Shown: piece after piece, positions 6,467-12,434 of the stretch
Layout: each line of letters begins with the position of its first letter
How positions within the stretch are numbered: the stretch's first letter is position 1
DNA from: Treponema sp.
Lineage (GTDB): Bacteria > Spirochaetota > Spirochaetia > Treponematales > Breznakiellaceae
Length of the DNA stretch: 15,378 nucleotides
Assembly: GCA_031273835.1 (NCBI GenBank)
Contig: JAISRD010000134.1
Location: 1-15,378 of the forward strand
Direction of reading: 5' to 3'
Made by a program: the position numbers and the translations under genes
The notes under the pieces: model-generated
The model's input: only the letters and a program-made list of their open reading frames with translations
Databases searched by the model: none
What the model was told of the DNA's origin: nothing

Positions 6467-7716
6467 GATCCAAGTTCGGGGTACAGATCCTTGATCTGTT
6501 TAATACTGGGCAGGATCTCAAAGAAAATACCGATAAGTTCGGGATCGAATTTTATTCCCCCAAGCTGTTTCATTTCCGCAAGAATATCCGCCTCGTCCCA
6601 GGGCTCTTTGTAAACCCGCCTGGAACAAAGGGCGTCGTATACGTCGGCAATTGCCACAATACGCCCCGTAAGGGGGATTTCTTCCCCCCTTTTACCCAGG
6701 ATCTTCCCATTGGCGTCCGTTTTTACCGGCTCTTCCGTAGCGGGATCGATCCAGCCCGGATAACCCGTGCCGTCCCAATTTTCATGGTGGTTCACCGCCA
6801 CGTCACGGGCGACAATATCTATCGGAGACTGGGGATCGTCAAACAAAAGGGCCCCATATAACGTATGGTGCTGCATGATGTTATATTCTTCCGGGGTAAA
6901 TTTGGCGGGCTTTTTTAGAATAATGTCGGAAATAGCCACCTTTCCCACATCATGCAGCATCGCCGCTATTTTCAGGGTATCCCTGAAACGTTCCCTGTCC
7001 GTGTCCGAAACGCCGTGATGATAGGCCCAGCGGTCATAGATTTCCACCGCGTAACCCGCCACCCGGTTAACATGGGTCCCCGTTTCTTTAGGATCGCGAA
7101 GCTCGGACATCTTAATCATCCTGAGTATCATCGCCCTGACTACATAGGCCCGCTGCAGGGCGACGGTGGCGTTGGCGGCAAAATGGGTAAGGAGGAATTC
7201 ATCATCCCGTGAAAAAGGAACCACATTGCCGTGTTTATCCTTGGAATTGATGATCTGTATGACCCCCAGGAGACGGCCTTCGGCGGTTTGAAGGGGTATA
7301 GCCAGGGTTGACGTGGTTTTGTACCCGGAAATTTTATCATAGGCGGTGCTGTACGAATAGGGAGCGTCGGGAGAAATATTGTACACATCCGGCACATTAA
7401 CGAGCTCGTGGGTAAGGGCGCAGTAACCGGATACGGTTTTTTCATTTATCCCCAGGGAAAAGACCGAATAGATGAGTTTTTGCCCCGGGGGAAGCTCCTT
7501 TGCCTTAGTATCGTTCTGAGCGTATTTGATAACCAGCTTTTCTTCTGTTTTACCCTCTTCCTGTACCTTTTCCATAACGTAGATGGAACCGGCGTCGGCC
7601 CGGCATACTTTACGGGCCTCCAAAAGAATACGCTCAAGGAGCAGATCTAAATCCTGAATTTGGTTCAACTCTGAATCAAGCTCAAGAATAGATTTAAAGT
7701 CGGTATTTTCAGGCAT
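6463..7716 (-). CDS. GAF/HD-GYP cyclic di-GMP phosphodiesterase
   Basis: 417 residues. An N-terminal GAF-type sensor occupies about residues 10-195 (DLDLLLERILLEARKVCRADAGSIYV, then TLAIPLQTAEGRLLGVIQIIN). The HD-GYP domain covers about 200-410. The metal-binding HD pair is His255-Asp256 (MLHDVGK). The GYP signature is intact at 310-320 (HHENWDGTGYP), followed by DVYDALCSRRVYK. These residues predict an active enzyme hydrolysing c-di-GMP, controlled by the GAF domain. The loop after GYP is longer than usual (GWIDPATEEPVKTDANGK, continuing to EEIPLTGRI). The start at 7716 has ribosome-binding site GAGGGGAG at 8-nt spacing; a longer in-frame start at 7770 lies inside the promoter. No signal peptide, so cytoplasmic. 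The PilZ and chemoreceptor genes in this window are possible partners. Confidence 0.93.
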   Translation of the reverse strand: MPENTDFKSILELDSELNQIQDLDLLLERILLEARKVCRADAGSIYVMEKVQEEGKTEEKLVIKYAQNDTKAKELPPGQKLIYSVFSLGINEKTVSGYCALTHELVNVPDVYNISPDAPYSYSTAYDKISGYKTTSTLAIPLQTAEGRLLGVIQIINSKDKHGNVVPFSRDDEFLLTHFAANATVALQRAYVVRAMILRMIKMSELRDPKETGTHVNRVAGYAVEIYDRWAYHHGVSDTDRERFRDTLKIAAMLHDVGKVAISDIILKKPAKFTPEEYNIMQHHTLYGALLFDDPQSPIDIVARDVAVNHHENWDGTGYPGWIDPATEEPVKTDANGKILGKRGEEIPLTGRIVAIADVYDALCSRRVYKEPWDEADILAEMKQLGGIKFDPELIGIFFEILPSIKQIKDLYPELGS

Positions 7717-7741
7717 TATTTGAACTCCCCTCTTTAATCTT

Positions 7742-7770
7742 ATTTTACCAGTTTTTTGAAAGGTCTGCAA
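7742..7770 (-). promoter_or_regulatory. Promoter of the HD-GYP gene
   Basis: On the minus strand TTGCAG (7770-7765) and TAAAAT (7747-7742) have 17-bp spacing. The predicted start is near 7735, leaving the GAGGGGAG ribosome-binding site in a short leader. It lies just downstream of the terminator of the preceding minus-strand unit, so the HD-GYP gene is its own transcription unit. Confidence 0.65.
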
Positions 7771-7801
7771 CTATTATCCTGCTTAAGCCTCCGCCGCAAA
7801 T

Positions 7802-7832
7802 AAAAAACCCCGGGGAAAGGAGAACCCCGGGG
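7802..7832 (-). terminator. Rho-independent terminator, minus strand
   Basis: On the minus strand CCCCGGGG (7832-7825), a 9-nt loop and CCCCGGGG (7815-7808) form an 8-bp GC stem followed at once by six T (7807-7802). This is a canonical intrinsic terminator for the unit ending at 7939, separating it from the HD-GYP promoter. On the plus strand the stem is preceded, not followed, by an A-run, so it is directional. Confidence 0.85.
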
Positions 7833-7938
7833 CAAACCAAAAAGGAAAGGAGGAATAGGTAACAGTATTCACCGTCTGCCTATTCTAACAACAACACGCA
7901 GGAAAAAAAGGTTACAGGATTTTAAAAAAATCGCCCGG

Positions 7939-8211
7939 CTATGCCCGGAGTTCGGCAATTATTTCTTCGTGGGCGGCGATGGAGGCCGCCAGAACTATGC
8001 TCTGGACCTCGCCCCGGCCCAGCCAGTCCGCGCCTTCCATCATGTAAAGATGCTTCAGGGTTCCCTCAAGGTCGGAAACGGTACAACCGGGGTCCGATTC
8101 AAGCCTGCGCCGGAGACCCCGTAATTCGCTTTCCAGGGCCTTCCGGTAGGCGGTCTCCTGCCAGTCCACGGAGTATTGCCCGGCGGTTCCGTTGTGGTCC
8201 TTCGCGTCCAT
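7939..8211 (-). CDS. Small protein of unknown function
   Basis: About 90 residues, soluble, with no signal peptide. It starts MDAKDHNGTAGQYSVDWQET and continues with a helical, charged segment (YRKALESELRGLRRRLESD). The rest reads GCTVSDLEGTLKHLYMMEGADWLGRGEVQSIVLAASIAAHEEIIAELRA, predicted mostly helical. No family is recognised. The ATG at 8211 has AGGGGA 9 nt upstream. Another ATG at 8229 overlaps the stop of the secreted gene upstream (ATGA) but has almost no space for a ribosome-binding site. It is clearly cotranscribed with the YD-repeat-like gene. The tail WLGRGEVQSIVLAA gives no functional clue. Confidence 0.75.
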   Translation of the reverse strand: MDAKDHNGTAGQYSVDWQETAYRKALESELRGLRRRLESDPGCTVSDLEGTLKHLYMMEGADWLGRGEVQSIVLAASIAAHEEIIAELRA

Positions 8212-8225
8212 TTTTTCAGATCCCC

Positions 8226-9380
8226 TCATTCCCCGTAACTGAAACTCCGCCTGACCCGCAGGCCCGGAGCGGGAAAGAGCCCCCCTTCCCGGCTTATCAT
8301 TCTGATTTCCCGGCGCTCTATCCAGTTGCCCCTGTCGTCCAGAACATAGGTATAACGGTAATCCGACGACGGGGTCCCGCCGGGACCGCCTGAAAGCCTT
8401 ACAAGCCTCCCCGCCTCATCCCATTGGAAGGTATAGCGTTCCACCGGAGGGGCAGGGCTTTGAGGATCGGCGTCGGTCCGGCCCGCGTTCACCTGTCCCG
8501 CGTCCGCGCCGCCCTGTCCGGCCCCTTCCTCTGCGGCGGAAGGCCCTTCGGCGGCGGGGCGGCGTTCCATATAGCGCGGGAGCCCCCGTGAGGTATAGAG
8601 GGCGGACCAGGTTCCGGCGGGGGTAAGAAGCTCCGAAATCAGCCCCTGGCTGTTATACAGGTACGACCCCCTGCCGTTTCCCCGCTCTTCCGGGACCAGC
8701 GCCAAAAGGGGGTTCCCCTCCTCATCAAACCATGTTTCGGTAATCCGGCGGACGGCGTAGTCCAGAACGGCAAAGGCGTAAGTTTCCCCCGTTTTAACCC
8801 TGAGGAGAACAGGCCGGGATTCTTCGTCAAAGCTAAGCGTCTCCGCCTCCAAAGCGGCGCCGGAAGTACCGCCGGAAATTCCGGCGGTACTTTCGGCGGG
8901 GATTTCGGCGGAAACTTCACCCTGCCCAGAGGGGACGCAGGACAGCAGCTTCAAGGCCCCCGCGGGGTCCCATTGGGCCCTTCCCTGAAGGGCCCTTCCC
9001 TCGTGGCGCCCCTCCGAAGGGCCGGGCAGGGTTTTTTCCAGAAATACCGGAAAATCCCCGAAAACGCCGTCCTTAAAAGAGAGGGTAAGGGAAACGCCCT
9101 CCGCGCCGGGCTCTTCCAGGGTAACGGTGATTGTCATTGAAGAAACCGGGCCTGAGGGCTGGGGGCCGTCATAGAGAAACATATCCGGCGGAAATGAGAG
9201 GGGCCAGTCGGGCCGCCAGAAACGATGGCCCCCCCGGGAGGCGTGAATAAGGGCATGGAGTGAAATATCTATTTCAGGTCTTTCCGGGGGCTTTTCTGCG
9301 GATTGTCCCGCCGACTCTTCCTGGGCAGGGGAAAAAACCGGCAGCAGGGACAATAATAACAGGGCCCTCAAAACTTTCAT
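8226..9380 (-). CDS. Secreted YD-repeat-like protein
   Basis: 384 residues with an N-terminal signal peptide (MKVLRALLLLSLLPVFSPAQ) and no lipobox, so probably periplasmic or outer-envelope. The C-terminal half holds motifs resembling Rhs/YD repeats: GSYLYNSQGLISELLTPAG, RYTFQWDEAGRLVRLSG and DYRYTYVLDDRGNWIERREI. No toxin-like C-terminal domain is seen. Low-complexity stretches (residues about 125-175 and 280-310) carry a coding palindrome and a direct repeat. There is no Shine-Dalgarno before the ATG; a TATACT box lies 6 nt upstream, suggesting a leaderless mRNA. The downstream 90-residue gene overlaps its stop region. Function unknown; the YD assignment is from pattern only. Confidence 0.75.
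   Translation of the reverse strand: MKVLRALLLLSLLPVFSPAQEESAGQSAEKPPERPEIDISLHALIHASRGGHRFWRPDWPLSFPPDMFLYDGPQPSGPVSSMTITVTLEEPGAEGVSLTLSFKDGVFGDFPVFLEKTLPGPSEGRHEGRALQGRAQWDPAGALKLLSCVPSGQGEVSAEIPAESTAGISGGTSGAALEAETLSFDEESRPVLLRVKTGETYAFAVLDYAVRRITETWFDEEGNPLLALVPEERGNGRGSYLYNSQGLISELLTPAGTWSALYTSRGLPRYMERRPAAEGPSAAEEGAGQGGADAGQVNAGRTDADPQSPAPPVERYTFQWDEAGRLVRLSGGPGGTPSSDYRYTYVLDDRGNWIERREIRMISREGGLFPAPGLRVRRSFSYGE
8859..8899. repeat. 41-bp near-perfect palindrome inside a coding region
   Basis: Arms of 20 nt (8859-8878 and 8880-8899) flank one central base (8879). They pair at 19 of 20 positions; the only mismatch is 8864/8894. The inner 14 bp (AAGTACCGCCGGAA and its complement) are perfect. 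It encodes roughly residues 161-174 (IPAESTAGISGGTSG) of the YD-repeat-like protein, in a low-complexity linker. Confidence 0.9.
8975..9001. repeat. 12-bp direct repeat in the YD-like gene
   Basis: GGGCCCTTCCCT occurs at 8975-8986 and 8990-9001, a 15-bp period equal to five codons. It produces the peptide repeat EGRAL/QGRAQ. The join also forms the perfect 12-bp palindrome GAAGGGCCCTTC (8987-8998). This looks like replication slippage. Confidence 0.8.
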
Positions 9381-9386
9381 GGTTAA

Positions 9387-9392
9387 AGTATA
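9387..9392 (-). promoter_or_regulatory. -10 box immediately before the YD-like gene
   Basis: On the minus strand TATACT (9392-9387) is followed by six bases and then the ATG at 9380. The -35 position holds only a T-run (9415-9410). The expected transcript start falls on or next to the ATG, so the mRNA would be leaderless. Confidence 0.5.
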
Positions 9393-9437
9393 ACGGAAAT
9401 AGAGAAAATAAAAAAAGGCGCTACAGAACCCAAAGGA

Positions 9438-9456
9438 CCCCGGTTTCCCCCCGGGG
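9438..9456 (-). terminator. GC hairpin after the CNNM/CorC gene
   Basis: CCCCGG (9438-9443) and CCGGGG (9451-9456) form a 6-bp stem with a 7-nt loop, 4 bp past the minus-strand stop at 9461. The nearest T-run on the minus strand is about 20 nt further on (9416-9410), so this is not a textbook terminator. It may act as a weak terminator or 3'-end stabiliser. Confidence 0.4.
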
Positions 9457-9460
9457 AATC

Positions 9461-10840
9461 CTAGGAGCCTTCCTCCCGACCCGCGTCCCCCTGAGGGTCC
9501 TTACCGGGGGCCGGAAGCAGCCGGACCATGGCCGATTCAAGGCGCCGATCTTTGACTTCGGCAATGCTTATCTTAAGAAGCCCCCCTTCGGGCGTATCGG
9601 CGGGAACGGTCAGCTCGCATTTTTCCCCGTCTTCGGGAAGGCGGCCCAGAAGGGTGAAGACAAAGCCTCCGAAGGTATCGTAGTTGCCCTGCCGCAGGAG
9701 AAATCCCGTTTCTCTGGACACCCTGTCCAGGGAAGCGGCGCCGCTGATGCGCCAAAGGCCGGGGCCCTTTTTTTCGATGGGGGGCGCTTCCTGTTTGCGC
9801 TCCCCCCCGGTAAGATTCCCCACCAGTTCCCGCAGCAGATCGTTCATGGTGACAATGCCGTCCATGCCGCCGTATTCATCCACCACCACGGCAAAATGAT
9901 TTCCCCCGGCCTTCATCTTCCTGAAAAGCACGTCGGCCCGGGCCGTACTGGGAACAAAGTCCGCCGGCCGCAGGGCCTTTTCCAGGGCCGCCGCCCGGCT
10001 TCTGCCGTTGAGGGCCAGATAATCCCTGGCGCTGAGTATGCCCGCGATGTCGTCCACATCCCCGCCGCAGACGGGATAAAAATTCCACCTGGTTTCAAGT
10101 ACGGTCCGCTCCCAGCTTTGATCATCATTTTTTAACCAGAGGAAGACCACGTCCCGCCGGTGGGTCATCACCTCTTCCGCAGTTTTATCGTTAAATTCAA
10201 ATACGTTATGGATAATTTCCTTTTCCCCGGTATTGATGGAACCCCGCCGGCTTCCGGCGTCTACCAGGAGCCGTATCTCCTCCTCGGTTACCGCCGTCTC
10301 CTCCGCTTCGGGGTCTATGCCGAAAAGCCTGAGCAGGAGGTTGGTTGACCTGGTAAGGAGCCAGACCAGGGGGGCGAATATCCGGGAGATGATCGAAATC
10401 AGGGAGACAAGGGCAAAGGCAAGTTTTTCCGCCCGGCGCATGGCGATCCGCTTGGGAACCAGTTCCCCCAGGACCAGGGTAAAGAAGGAAAGGGCCAAAG
10501 TGGTGAGCACCAGGGAGATCCTGCCTATTGTTTCCGCCTGGAAGGCCAGTCCTGTCTTTAACAGCGCGGCGCTGAGTTTACCGGAAAAATTCTCCGCCGC
10601 GAAGGCGCTTCCTAAAAATCCCGCCAGGGTGATCCCGACCTGTATGGTGGCAAGGAACTTGGCGGGCCTTTGGGTAAGCGCAAGGAGCCGCTTTGCCCTG
10701 CGGTTTCCCCCGGAGGAAAGTTTTTCAAGCTTAACGGGGTTGACGGAGATAAGGGCGATCTCCGCGCCGGCAAAGACCGCATTCACCGCGATAAGCGCCG
10801 CCTGGAGGAGTAGCTGCCGGAGCAGGGAATTTTGGAACAT
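9461..10840 (-). CDS. CNNM/CBS/CorC transmembrane protein (hemolysin-C-like family)
   Basis: 459 residues. An N-terminal CNNM/DUF21 membrane domain with several helices spans about residues 1-190, including NAVFAGAEIALIS, FLATIQVGITLAGFLGSAFA and LVLGELVPKRIA. A tandem CBS pair follows at about 205-330 (EEVMTHRRDVVFL, then HFAVVVDEYGGMDGIVTMNDLL). The C-terminal CorC/HlyC domain covers about 345-445 (WRISGAASLDRVSRETG, then DTFGGFVFTLLGRLPEDGE). Family members transport or regulate Mg2+ and other cations, or affect resistance to polyamines and cobalt; the hemolysin name is historical. The ATG at 10840 has no Shine-Dalgarno, but a TATACT box ends 6 nt upstream. Confidence 0.93.
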   Translation of the reverse strand: MFQNSLLRQLLLQAALIAVNAVFAGAEIALISVNPVKLEKLSSGGNRRAKRLLALTQRPAKFLATIQVGITLAGFLGSAFAAENFSGKLSAALLKTGLAFQAETIGRISLVLTTLALSFFTLVLGELVPKRIAMRRAEKLAFALVSLISIISRIFAPLVWLLTRSTNLLLRLFGIDPEAEETAVTEEEIRLLVDAGSRRGSINTGEKEIIHNVFEFNDKTAEEVMTHRRDVVFLWLKNDDQSWERTVLETRWNFYPVCGGDVDDIAGILSARDYLALNGRSRAAALEKALRPADFVPSTARADVLFRKMKAGGNHFAVVVDEYGGMDGIVTMNDLLRELVGNLTGGERKQEAPPIEKKGPGLWRISGAASLDRVSRETGFLLRQGNYDTFGGFVFTLLGRLPEDGEKCELTVPADTPEGGLLKISIAEVKDRRLESAMVRLLPAPGKDPQGDAGREEGS

Positions 10841-10846
10841 AGGGAA

Positions 10847-10876
10847 AGTATATGAAAATTACCGGGGATTAAACAA
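10847..10876 (-). promoter_or_regulatory. Promoter of the CNNM/CorC gene, probably leaderless
   Basis: On the minus strand TTGTTT (10876-10871), an 18-bp spacer and TATACT (10852-10847), then exactly six bases before the ATG at 10840. The -10 box and its distance to the ATG are identical to those of the YD-like gene. Confidence 0.55.
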
Positions 10877-10916
10877 TATCCGCTATCCCCTGATGTGTCG
10901 TTTGCTTTTACGGTTA

Positions 10917-10937
10917 CCCCCGGAATTGAGCCGGGGG
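10917..10937. terminator. Hairpin between the LRR fragment and the CNNM gene
   Basis: CCCCCGG (10917-10923) pairs perfectly with CCGGGGG (10931-10937) across a 7-nt loop. It lies 10 bp beyond the minus-strand stop at 10948. Neither strand has a T-run after the stem, so termination is uncertain. It may mark the end of the LRR fragment's transcript. Confidence 0.4.
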
Positions 10938-10947
10938 CCTCCCCGCG

Positions 10948-11283
10948 TTACCGTGCCGAATAGGACCAGGAATTTCCGCGCTTGGTATATATCCCCGCCT
11001 TTTTACCGTTGGTGTTATAATATGCGTCCAGTTCGTCGTCAAACGACGGACCGCCAAACATAACATCTGATGGTTCTATGGCCAGTGTTACTCCCGCGCC
11101 TATGGTTACGCTGGTTACTTGGCTACCGAAAAACGCATTATACCCAATGACGGTAACCGGCAAGCCCTGGATCCGGGCGGGGATAACCACGTTCTTGACG
11201 CTTCCCTTGTACTTGGTAATAGTAACCTTCCCCTCCGCCGCTTTTACCTCAAAGTCGCTTTCGCTCTGGGCAAAGCCAACCAC
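10948..11283 (-). pseudogene. Remnant of a BspA-like leucine-rich-repeat surface protein
   Basis: A 111-codon frame from a GTG. It begins VGFAQSESDFEVKAAEGKV, which reads like the end of a signal peptide and the start of a mature BspA-like protein. One LRR_5-type unit follows (IPARIQGLPVTVIGYNAFFGS, then VTSVTIGAGVTL). The tail (DAYYNTNGKKAGIYTKRGNSWSYSAR) resembles the C-terminus I associate with treponemal family members. Upstream of the GTG the same frame reads only about 11 more codons before TGA. It contains no ATG, no ribosome-binding site and no hydrophobic signal core. The gene therefore appears to have lost its 5' end. Intact relatives are secreted surface or adhesion proteins with several repeats. 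A minimal functional protein cannot be excluded. Confidence 0.65.
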
Positions 11284-11324
11284 TGCGGCTGCATTGCGCC
11301 ACGTTAAATCTAACCATCAGGGAC

Positions 11325-11385
11325 TTTACCACGAAAAGGACTCCTCGAGAGCACAAAGGAAACTTTTCGTGCTTTCAGTGGTTAA
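11325..11385. repeat. Imperfect palindromic repeat element
   Basis: CACGAAAAG (11330-11338) pairs perfectly with CTTTTCGTG (11363-11371). Outside it TTTACCACGAAA (11325-11336) pairs imperfectly with TTTCAGTGGTTAA (11373-11385). An inner AGCAC...GTGCT pairing (11350-11373) is also possible. The element lies between the broken 5' end of the LRR fragment and the 3' end of the glucosaminidase gene, whose stop codon falls inside it. It looks like a dispersed extragenic palindrome or a short non-autonomous element. Confidence 0.6.
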
Positions 11386-12367
11386 TTTCCGGTCTTTCGT
11401 CCCTGTGGCCGCCGGAGAACGCGAGGAGCCGCTGCAGGATATCCTCGATTTTATCGGCGTATTTTGTATCCGCCGCCCAGGTCCCCGCGAGGAGGGCCAC
11501 CACCGGGGCGGAACCCCTCCGTACCCAGCGGTAGCGGGGGTCCACCAGTTCCCCCGCCAGGGGTATGTCGCTGGCGTAGGCTTTTAAGTGCTGAATGTGG
11601 GCCCTTACCCCCGTGCGGGGAGAGGGAAAGCGCTCCCCCGGTATGCCGGGCCCGATGGACCCCAGGCCGCAGAAATTGTTCATATCCGGCGTTACGAGCC
11701 CCCCGAATTGGAGGAACCCCGTTTCAAGGCACATCTGGGCAAAGGCCACGTCGTGGTTTATCCCTTCTATTTCCGCTTCTTCAATATAATAGGCGGAAAG
11801 TTCCCTGATAAATTCGGGATCGGCGTTTTTATTGACGCTCAGCAGAAAGGAAGAAAGTTCGGCAACGCCGGTTTTGCCCTTTCCCATGATGGCCGCCCCC
11901 GTCCGGTATTCGGGCAGGATCAATTCCCCGGAAAAAGGCTCCTCGCCGGGAAAGACCGTATCGTGTACCGAGGCCCTTTCGCTTTTACCGGGGATTCCGG
12001 CTCTTCCGCCGGGCAGGGTCCCGCCCGGCGCTCCGCCGGATAAGAGGTCCGCGGACCGCAGGCCGGCAATTTCCGTTCCCGCCTCGGAGGGCGTTGTTTC
12101 ACCGGAGGATGTCCCAACGGTGGGCGCTCCTCCTGGTGCTGTCCCGGCGCCCGATACTCTGTCTGAAACTTCACCGGTCTGTGCCCTTCCCGGCGCTTTG
12201 CCGGGCGCTTCGTGGGGCGGTTTTTTAGCGGAATCCGTCTGTCCGGCGGCGGCCGCCTGTTCAGCGGGGGGAGGTATTTCCGTATCTTCGGGAAGGGTGG
12301 AACAGCCGGCAAAAACGATCAGCATCCCGGCAATGAGGGAAAAATGATGGGATTTTCGAGGAAACAT
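11375..12367 (-). CDS. Glucosaminidase (GH73-like) lipoprotein
   Basis: 330 residues. A lipoprotein-type signal ends at Cys22 (LIAGMLIVFAGC), so the protein is probably anchored in the envelope. A low-complexity Gly/Ala/Pro/Thr/Ser linker follows at about 25-150. The C-terminal ~180 residues match the Bax/FlgJ-type endo-beta-N-acetylglucosaminidase domain: AYYIEEAEIEGINHDVAFAQ, then MCLETGFLQFGG, NNFCGLGSIG, SPRTGVRAHIQHLKAYAS, DPRYRWVRRGSAP and LLAGTWAADTKYADKI. Glu215 in the LETGF motif is the likely catalytic acid. The role would be peptidoglycan cleavage during growth, division or flagellar passage. No clear Shine-Dalgarno precedes the ATG. The stop codon lies inside a palindromic repeat, and the linker DNA contains inverted repeats. 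Confidence 0.85.
   Translation of the reverse strand: MFPRKSHHFSLIAGMLIVFAGCSTLPEDTEIPPPAEQAAAAGQTDSAKKPPHEAPGKAPGRAQTGEVSDRVSGAGTAPGGAPTVGTSSGETTPSEAGTEIAGLRSADLLSGGAPGGTLPGGRAGIPGKSERASVHDTVFPGEEPFSGELILPEYRTGAAIMGKGKTGVAELSSFLLSVNKNADPEFIRELSAYYIEEAEIEGINHDVAFAQMCLETGFLQFGGLVTPDMNNFCGLGSIGPGIPGERFPSPRTGVRAHIQHLKAYASDIPLAGELVDPRYRWVRRGSAPVVALLAGTWAADTKYADKIEDILQRLLAFSGGHRDERPEINH
12008..12205. repeat. Inverted repeats in the lipoprotein linker
   Basis: GCCGGGC (12008-12014) pairs with GCCCGGC (12023-12029), loop 8. CCCGGC (12189-12194) pairs with GCCGGG (12200-12205), loop 5. Both are perfect and lie in the low-complexity Gly/Ala/Pro linker. GC-rich Gly/Ala/Pro codons make short palindromes fairly likely, so they are weaker evidence than the 41-bp palindrome in the YD-like gene. 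Confidence 0.5.
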
Positions 12368-12373
12368 TACTTC

Positions 12374-12418
12374 TATAATCGGCCTTCACTTGACAGTACT
12401 TAAAACAACGGGTTTACT
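12374..12418 (+). promoter_or_regulatory. Divergent promoter region for the 12435 gene
   Basis: Two candidates serve the plus-strand gene. A perfect TATAAT (12374-12379) would give a leader of about 50 nt, but no good -35 precedes it. TTGACA (12390-12395) with 17 bp to TTTACT (12413-12418) has a consensus -35 but would start transcription within the ribosome-binding site. The complementary strand of the TATAAT also provides the only -10-like sequence for the divergent lipoprotein gene, so opposing promoters may overlap. Confidence 0.4.
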
Positions 12419-12434
12419 CAAAGAGGAGGCCGCC

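Noticed and set aside
7867..8120. A plus-strand open frame after the purine-rich AAAGGAGG tract at 7846-7853
   Set aside because: No ATG, GTG or TTG lies at a usable distance, and most of the frame is antisense to the 90-residue gene.
7939..9380. A polymorphic toxin (YD repeat) with an immunity gene
   Set aside because: The YD-like protein is short and ends in repeat-like sequence without a C-terminal toxin domain, and the small gene shows no immunity-family features. Nothing in the sequence supports a toxin.
9260..10135. A 291-codon open frame on the plus strand across the CNNM gene and the start of the YD-like gene
   Set aside because: It runs antisense through two well-supported genes and the gap between them, and its composition (Pro/Gly/Lys-rich) looks like the complement of GC-rich codons.
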